A program made the position numbers and the translations under genes. Shown piece by piece: positions 5,932 through 10,440 of a DNA stretch of 10,440 nucleotides. The stretch's first letter is position 1; every line of letters begins with the position of its first letter. Origin of the DNA: Lentisphaeria bacterium UBA1784 (GTDB lineage: Bacteria > Verrucomicrobiota > Lentisphaeria > Victivallales > Victivallaceae); assembly GCA_002315455.1 (NCBI GenBank), contig DCGG01000174.1:270-10709 (forward strand), written 5' to 3'. The notes under the pieces are model-generated. The model made no database searches. It saw only the letters and a program-made list of their open reading frames with translations, and was not told the DNA's origin.

Positions 5932-7628
5932 AAAAATATCTGTGGCTTCTGCTCTTTTTCGCTCTTGCCTATCTGCCTGCCATGATCGGCCGGCCCATGG
6001 TCGCGGTGGATGAGTTCCGTTATGCGGAGATCGCCCGGGAGATGCGCGTGAGCGGGGACTGGGTGACGCCGAGACTTGCCGGAGTCCGCTACTTCGAGAA
6101 GCCGATCTTCGGATACTGGGCCATCGCCGGAGCGCAGACATGCTTCGGCGATAACGCCTTTGCCGCCCGTTTCCCCGGCGCGGCGGCGGCATTGCTGACG
6201 GCGTTTCTGCTGGTATTTTCCGCCTCCCGTTTGGGGGCATCGGAGGATTGTGCGCACTTGGCCGGTGCGGCTTATCTTGCCTGCGGCATGGTCTTCGGCG
6301 TGGCCACCACGGCAGTTTTGGACTCGCTGTTGAGCGGGTTCACCGCCGGTACGCTGTTTTTCTTCCTGCTGGCGCTGGAGGGGCGGAGCAGAAGTTGGCT
6401 TTGGCTTCTGCTGTGCGGAGCCTCCATGGGATTTGCGTTTCTGACAAAAGGTTTTCTGGCCTTTGCCGTGCCGGGACTGACGGTCGCGGCCTATTTGCTG
6501 TGGCTCCGGCGCTGGAAGGCATTTGTCACCCTGCCGTGGCTGCCGCTGATCGCCTGCATCGGAGTCGTTCTGCCGTGGGCGTGGCTGATCCATCGGGCGG
6601 AGCCGGACTTCTGGCGCTATTTCTTCTGGGAAGAGCACGTTCAGCGTTTCTTCGGGGATAAGGCCTGGCAACATCCCCAGCCTTTTTGGATCCTCTTTCC
6701 CGTGCTGATCGGAGGGGCCTTCCCCGCCATGCTTTTTGCCGTGGATGCGTTGTGGCGCAAGCGTGTCTGGAAAGAGTTGCTTCCTCTGCCGATGGTGCGT
6801 TTTTCACTCTGCGGAGTGGTACTTCCTTTGCTGTTTTTCTCCCTTTCCAGAGGAAAACTCGCCACCTACGTCATGCCCTGCTTTGCCCCGCTTGCATTGC
6901 TGATCGCCCTGCTGGCCGGTCAGACGATGCAAAGGGGAAATGCTCCCGTATGGCATTGGGTGAGAAGAAGCCTTTTCTGGCTTCTCGGGATCGCCTCCTG
7001 CATCGCGCTGGTCGCGGCGGTCGGCGTGGCGGTTGCGGGACGTTTCGGATCGTTCGGTCTGGCGTCGCAGCGCTGGTTCGTCGGATTCCCGTTGTTTTTG
7101 GGGGTGTGCGCAGTTTGCGGGGGCGTCATGACTTGGGGCGTGGCCGGGGAGGAGAAGGGACGCATCGCCCGTTCCTTCGACCGTTTTTTGATTGCGGTGG
7201 CGGTGGCGATGGGGGCGGTCTCCGCGGTGCTTCCAGACTTCGGGAGCGGCAAGATGCCCCGTTCCGACCTGCAGAAGGTCCGAGAGATGACCGGGATGGA
7301 ACCTTCTCAATGCCGGATCGTCACGGTTCCGGCGCTGATCCATGCGACGAGTTGGTGCTACCGGCGCGACGACGTCAAAAGCATTTCGGTCGGCGAGCTG
7401 GAGTATGGACATCTTGCCGCGGAGAAAGAGGGGAAAACGGGGGCGGTCCTGCCTCTGCCGGAGCTGATCCGGGAGTTCCGGACTTCCCCGGAGGGAGTGA
7501 TTTTCATCCATCGTTCTCCTCAGGACCGCGCGCTGTTCGATGCGGGGATCCCCGGATTGACGCGGAAGATCAGCGGCGACGTCATCTTCGATTACCGTCT
7601 GCCCTTGAAGCAGTCCCCGCAGAAATGA
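5928..7628 (+). CDS. ArnT-like polyprenyl-phosphate glycosyltransferase, second copy (GT39/GT83, PMT_2)
   Basis: This is a tandem paralogue of the preceding gene with the same architecture over 566 residues. It has VDEFRYAEIAREM (27-39) with D28-E29 as the catalytic-loop acids, GDWVTPR (43-49), YFEKP (55-59), HRAEPDFW (222-229), EHVQRFFG (236-243) and KLATYVMPCF (310-319). A predicted periplasmic C-terminal region begins near 435. Its ATG overlaps the TGA of the first copy (ATGA, 5928-5931). A strong GGAGG (5917-5921), 6 nt upstream, lies inside the first gene, so the two are translated together and probably in similar amounts. The divergence between copies suggests an old duplication with distinct sugars or acceptors, or a two-subunit arrangement. 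Donor and acceptor are not shown by the sequence. Confidence 0.88.
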   Translation: MKKYLWLLLFFALAYLPAMIGRPMVAVDEFRYAEIAREMRVSGDWVTPRLAGVRYFEKPIFGYWAIAGAQTCFGDNAFAARFPGAAAALLTAFLLVFSASRLGASEDCAHLAGAAYLACGMVFGVATTAVLDSLLSGFTAGTLFFFLLALEGRSRSWLWLLLCGASMGFAFLTKGFLAFAVPGLTVAAYLLWLRRWKAFVTLPWLPLIACIGVVLPWAWLIHRAEPDFWRYFFWEEHVQRFFGDKAWQHPQPFWILFPVLIGGAFPAMLFAVDALWRKRVWKELLPLPMVRFSLCGVVLPLLFFSLSRGKLATYVMPCFAPLALLIALLAGQTMQRGNAPVWHWVRRSLFWLLGIASCIALVAAVGVAVAGRFGSFGLASQRWFVGFPLFLGVCAVCGGVMTWGVAGEEKGRIARSFDRFLIAVAVAMGAVSAVLPDFGSGKMPRSDLQKVREMTGMEPSQCRIVTVPALIHATSWCYRRDDVKSISVGELEYGHLAAEKEGKTGAVLPLPELIREFRTSPEGVIFIHRSPQDRALFDAGIPGLTRKISGDVIFDYRLPLKQSPQK

Positions 7629-7702
7629 GACAGGGCGGCGCGGCCGGGGGCGGTGGAGAACGAAAATATGGAGATATTCTGAAAAATTATCCGCTTCCCA
7701 TG

Positions 7703-7732
7703 TTGCATTTTGACACCAGATGGACTATATTA
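7703..7732 (+). promoter_or_regulatory. Sigma-70-type promoter of the Wzz/BY-kinase gene
   Basis: TTGCATTTT (7703-7711) and TATATTA (7726-7732) give -35 TTGCAT, a 17-nt spacer and -10 TATATT, the strongest of the three matching promoters. Transcription should begin near 7738, leaving a leader of about 95 nt. That leader ends in a good ribosome site, AGGGAG (7821-7826), 7 nt before the ATG. An overlapping TTGACA (7710-7715) is only 10 nt from the -10 and cannot pair with it. The rest of the 205-nt gap from 7629 holds no gene and no clear terminator for the ArnT pair. Confidence 0.72.
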
Positions 7733-7833
7733 GCAACAGGTTTGTGTGAAGTCGCCTTGGAGCGCGGTTTTGCCTTTGTTTTTTGTAAATATCAGCAAAT
7801 CAGTTTGAACCCAATATAACAGGGAGATAAGTC

Positions 7834-9381
7834 ATGGATTTTGATCAGTCGGCAGTCCAGAACGAGAACAGTTTTTTTCAGGAATTCTTCTGCTTCCAGA
7901 AGATCGTTGAAACGGCGATCCGTTATTGGCGGATCGTGGTGATTTGCGGTCTGCTTGGCGTTTTGTCGGCGTTTCTGCTCACCAAGTACGTGATCACGCC
8001 GAAATACGTCTCCTCGACGACGCTCTATGCCTGGCAGGTCAATCAGTTGAACGACCGGGACGTCCTCTCCTCTTACCGCTCCCAGTTGATGCTGGTCAAC
8101 ATGCTCATCAACGACTATCAGGAACTGATGACCAGCAAACTGGTTCAGGAAAAGGTTCAGAAGAGCACGATGGAATACTGCGCGAAGCATGACCTCGTTT
8201 TTCATCCTTTTTCGGTGGAAGTGGATGCGAAACGGGATACCCGGATCATTACCATCACTGTCTCCAGCGCCTCTCCTGACGTCGCGCAGTATGCGGCGAA
8301 GGAGACTGCAGCGGTCTTCGGCGAAACGATCCGTGAAGTGCTGCGGATGGATAACGTGCAGGTGATCGATGAAGCCCAGCTTCCGAGCACTCCCTCCCAG
8401 CCCTCCAAGAAGAAAAATCTGGTCCTCGGTTTGATTTTCGGCCTCATCTGCGGCGGCGGCATCGCGTTGCTGCTCGGTCTGCTTGACCAGACGATCAAGA
8501 ATGCTGATCAGGCCAGCAGTTACCTGAAGAAACCGGTGGTTGGCACGATTCCCTTGATCGACAAGGTCGATGCGCAGATGACGGCGCCTCTTTGGACGTT
8601 CCTGAAGAAGCGCAAGTATTACGAACTGGGCGAAGCGTTCCGCGTGTTGCGTGCGAATCTGCCCTATCTCGTCCCCGAATCCGGCAAGAAGCCCGGAGCC
8701 CGGCTGCTGATGATCACCAGTGCTCTTGCCGGAGAAGGTAAGTCCAGCTGTCTCTCCACGTTGAGCGTGCTGATCGCCCGGACCGGCAAGAGGGTCCTGC
8801 TGATCGATGCCGATCTGCGGCGTCCGACACTGCACCGCATCTTCGATTTGCCCCACAACAATGGTCTGGTCCCCTACGTCGCCGGCGTCTGCTCCTTCGA
8901 CGAAGCCGTCTGCAAGGGTGTCGGGGAGGAACCTCTCCTCGATGTGATGCCCTGCGGGCCGATCCCGCCCAATCCTTCGGAATTGCTTTTGAGCAAGGCT
9001 TTCAGCAATTTGCTTGAGATGGTCCGAGAGAAGTACGATTACGTTTTGGTCGATACGGCGCCCAGCCTCTTCCTTTCCGATCCCATGTCGATCCTGCCGT
9101 TCTGCGACGGAGTGCTCTTCAGCGTCTCCTGCGGACTCGCCAAGATCGGTTTGCTCCGCAAGGCTCTGGCTCACGTTTCGCAGATCTCCCAGTTGCCCAT
9201 CGGTTTGGTGGTCAACCACTATGATCGCCACGGCCAGTACGGCGGACTTCGCTACAAGTCCTATTACAAGAACTACTCGGATTACCGCTCTCCCTATCGC
9301 CAGTACCTCAGTGATAAGGATGAAGCCGAGGCCGACGAGACTGCAGAGAACGGCGGGAAGGAAAAGGCCAAAGAGGCCTGA
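7834..9381 (+). CDS. Wzz/BY-kinase fusion: polysaccharide co-polymerase and tyrosine autokinase (Wzc-like)
   Basis: This inner-membrane protein (515 residues) should set chain length and support export of a surface polysaccharide through cycles of tyrosine autophosphorylation. Transmembrane helix 1 is at about 31-54, followed by a short periplasmic Wzz region (55-193) with PSTPSQPSKKK (184-194) just before helix 2 (195-217). The cytoplasmic kinase has Walker A SALAGEGKSS (296-305, K303), Walker A' VLLIDADLRRP (321-331) and Walker B VLVDTAPS (404-411, D407). A tail with nine tyrosines (463-491) precedes an acidic-basic end. The periplasmic part is much shorter than in E. coli Wzc. The Walker A has AGEGKSS where PGEGKST is usual. 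It is flanked by its own promoter and a strong terminator, so it is monocistronic; no Wza, phosphatase or Wzx/Wzy gene is in the window. Confidence 0.93.
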   Translation: MDFDQSAVQNENSFFQEFFCFQKIVETAIRYWRIVVICGLLGVLSAFLLTKYVITPKYVSSTTLYAWQVNQLNDRDVLSSYRSQLMLVNMLINDYQELMTSKLVQEKVQKSTMEYCAKHDLVFHPFSVEVDAKRDTRIITITVSSASPDVAQYAAKETAAVFGETIREVLRMDNVQVIDEAQLPSTPSQPSKKKNLVLGLIFGLICGGGIALLLGLLDQTIKNADQASSYLKKPVVGTIPLIDKVDAQMTAPLWTFLKKRKYYELGEAFRVLRANLPYLVPESGKKPGARLLMITSALAGEGKSSCLSTLSVLIARTGKRVLLIDADLRRPTLHRIFDLPHNNGLVPYVAGVCSFDEAVCKGVGEEPLLDVMPCGPIPPNPSELLLSKAFSNLLEMVREKYDYVLVDTAPSLFLSDPMSILPFCDGVLFSVSCGLAKIGLLRKALAHVSQISQLPIGLVVNHYDRHGQYGGLRYKSYYKNYSDYRSPYRQYLSDKDEAEADETAENGGKEKAKEA

Positions 9382-9390
9382 TGAAATCCC

Positions 9391-9428
9391 GAACGCCCGC
9401 AGGAGAAGATCCGCGGGCGTTCTTTTTT
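9391..9428 (+). terminator. Strong intrinsic terminator of the Wzz/BY-kinase gene
   Basis: A perfect 10-bp GC-rich stem, GAACGCCCGC (9391-9400) with GCGGGCGTTC (9413-9422), is followed at once by six T residues (9423-9428). The 12-nt loop can add three more pairs (GGA with TCC). It begins 9 nt after the kinase stop codon and separates that gene from lepB. Confidence 0.93.
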
Positions 9429-9447
9429 GTGTATCCGCCGGATACAC
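9429..9447. repeat. Perfect inverted repeat between terminator and lepB
   Basis: GTGTATCC (9429-9436) and GGATACAC (9440-9447) are perfectly complementary around GCC. The repeat starts directly after the terminator's T-tract and 21 nt before the lepB ATG. It could be an operator, or an mRNA hairpin if lepB is transcribed through it. It has the same geometry (8-bp arms, 3-nt centre) as the repeat at 2574-2592, with a different sequence. No good promoter for lepB is visible in the 40 nt available. Confidence 0.4.
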
Positions 9448-9468
9448 GTCATCCGTGGAAGAAGGACG

Positions 9469-10440
9469 ATGCAGATACCATTTTTTTCGATCTTTTGGGA
9501 AAGACGCCGCCGCCGCAAATTTCTGGACGACCTGCGGACCTGCCGCCACAGTGAGGATGATCTGCTTTCCGATGGGACCCGGGCGGAGTTTGACAGGATC
9601 ATTTCCGAGTTGGCCGCGGCGCCCGAAAACGCGGATCCTGCCCCTCTGCAAAAGGCGAAGGAGCGTTTCGGAACGTTGGAACTGCCGACCCATTATGGCG
9701 CGCTGCGGAATTTTCTCGACCTGTTTCTGGTGATTGGCGCTGTGGCCTTCGGTCTGCGGGGATTGTATTTTCAGCCGTTCAGCATTCCGACGGGGTCCAT
9801 GCAGCCCACGCTCTACGGGATCCACTACCGGACGGAGGAGGGCGGGCTGGCCCTGCCTCTGCCGGATCCCGTAAAAGGATTTCTGTTTGCTTCCCGCCGG
9901 GCGGAGGCGCGAGTGGCTGTCCCCGGAACGCTGGACCCGGAATCCGTTGCGGAGCACGGCGGTTTTTTTGAAAAGAGTTCCTTCGCCATTGGCGGCCGCA
10001 GATACACGCTCCCCGGGACCCTGTCCAAGGTTTCGGAGTATGCGGATTTGGAGTTGGACCGGCAATACCGCCCGGGGGACGTGCTTGCGGATGGTTATCT
10101 GGTCTTGGGAGACCATCTTTTTGTGGAGCGTTTCGGGCTCTATCTGACCGGTCCCTCCCGCGGCGACGTGATGGTGTTCAACACCGAGGGGCTGTTCTGC
10201 AACGACGTACCTCTCTCCCGTTACAGCGGATACTATTACGTGAAGCGGCTGGCCGGGATGCCGGGCGATACGGTGAAACTTTGCGGTTCACAGTTGTACG
10301 TGCGTCCGGCGGGAACGGAGAAATTCGTCCCCGTGCAGGAGTTGGAGCCGCGGTTCGGCAAAGTCTATTCCGGGAAGGGCGGCTATCAGGGCCATCTTGC
10401 CGCCATGGGCAATCTCGGGGAGGACGTGGAGTACACGATC
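9469..10440 (+). CDS. lepB: Signal peptidase I (partial, runs off the window)
   Basis: This membrane serine protease removes signal peptides from exported proteins. Only the first 324 codons are present; no stop occurs before the window edge. An 80-residue cytoplasmic N-terminal part, with a basic cluster at R12-K17, is followed by one membrane segment (about 82-101). Next comes the catalytic box FSIPTGSMQPTLYG, with nucleophile S110. The general-base lysine is K259 in YYYVKRLAGMPGD. That Ser-Lys spacing of 149 residues far exceeds E. coli LepB (S90 and K145), so a large insertion (about 120-235) lies between the catalytic boxes. The ATG at 9469 has GGAAG (9457-9461) 7 nt upstream. It follows the terminator at 9391-9428, so it needs its own promoter or read-through. 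Confidence 0.93.
   Translation, partial: MQIPFFSIFWERRRRRKFLDDLRTCRHSEDDLLSDGTRAEFDRIISELAAAPENADPAPLQKAKERFGTLELPTHYGALRNFLDLFLVIGAVAFGLRGLYFQPFSIPTGSMQPTLYGIHYRTEEGGLALPLPDPVKGFLFASRRAEARVAVPGTLDPESVAEHGGFFEKSSFAIGGRRYTLPGTLSKVSEYADLELDRQYRPGDVLADGYLVLGDHLFVERFGLYLTGPSRGDVMVFNTEGLFCNDVPLSRYSGYYYVKRLAGMPGDTVKLCGSQLYVRPAGTEKFVPVQELEPRFGKVYSGKGGYQGHLAAMGNLGEDVEYTI

Noticed and set aside
4090..6240. Long minus-strand open frame (716 codons) opposite the flavoprotein and first ArnT-like gene
   Set aside because: The translation is low-complexity, rich in Arg, Pro, Gln and Gly, with no recognisable domain. The opposite strand encodes two clear protein families. High GC content makes stop codons rare in antisense frames.
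7665..7678. AATAT-GGAG-ATATT as a terminator of the ArnT-like pair
   Set aside because: It has only five A-T pairs and no T-tract, so it is too weak to support a call.
7710..7731. TTGACA (7710-7715) as the -35 of the BY-kinase promoter
   Set aside because: It is only 10 nt from the -10 TATATT. TTGCAT at 7703 has the correct 17-nt spacing and recurs in two other promoters.
7792..10116. Minus-strand open frame of 774 codons opposite the BY-kinase and lepB
   Set aside because: It spans the strong plus-strand terminator and two recognisable genes and shows no domain. It is a GC-driven shadow frame.

Overview
This 10.4-kb window looks like an ordinary chromosomal region of a GC-rich Gram-negative bacterium, devoted to building the cell envelope. 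The Gram-negative assignment rests on an LPS heptosyltransferase and two ArnT-family lipid A-type glycosyltransferases. An MreB indicates a rod or elongated cell. The long signal peptidase I, a stand-alone mreB and very GC-rich genes separated by AT-rich promoters fit the Planctomycetes-Verrucomicrobia-Chlamydiae group, for example Lentisphaerota. That placement is an inference I could not test. I see no phage, transposon, CRISPR, tRNA or rRNA features.

Layout. Positions 1-105 hold only a stem-loop. A WaaF-type heptosyltransferase runs leftward (106-1239). It diverges from mreB (about 1430-2455) across an intergenic region with back-to-back promoters. After mreB come a 164-nt structured spacer, a DUF2156 (MprF-C-like) protein (2620-3513) and a small flavoprotein with an iron-sulfur-type cysteine motif (3599-4138). 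A leader with mutually exclusive hairpins then precedes two tandem, translationally overlapping ArnT-like glycosyltransferases (4240-5931 and 5928-7628). A self-contained unit follows: promoter, 515-residue Wzz/BY-kinase fusion, strong intrinsic terminator (7703-9428). The window ends inside a signal peptidase I gene (9469 to beyond 10440).

How the genes fit together. WaaF extends the LPS inner core. The ArnT-like enzymes would move a sugar from a polyprenyl-phosphate carrier onto lipid A or another periplasmic acceptor. The Wzz/BY-kinase would control the length and export of a surface polysaccharide. MreB organises wall elongation. LepB releases exported proteins from the membrane. The DUF2156 protein and the flavoprotein have no assigned place in this scheme.

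The most informative non-coding observation is that three promoters (waaF, mreB, BY-kinase) share one 30-nt layout: TTGCATTTT, 14 nt, then T-N-T-N-TTA. I recognise no wholly new system. The best candidates for something undescribed are the switch-like leader before the ArnT pair and the shared promoter format.
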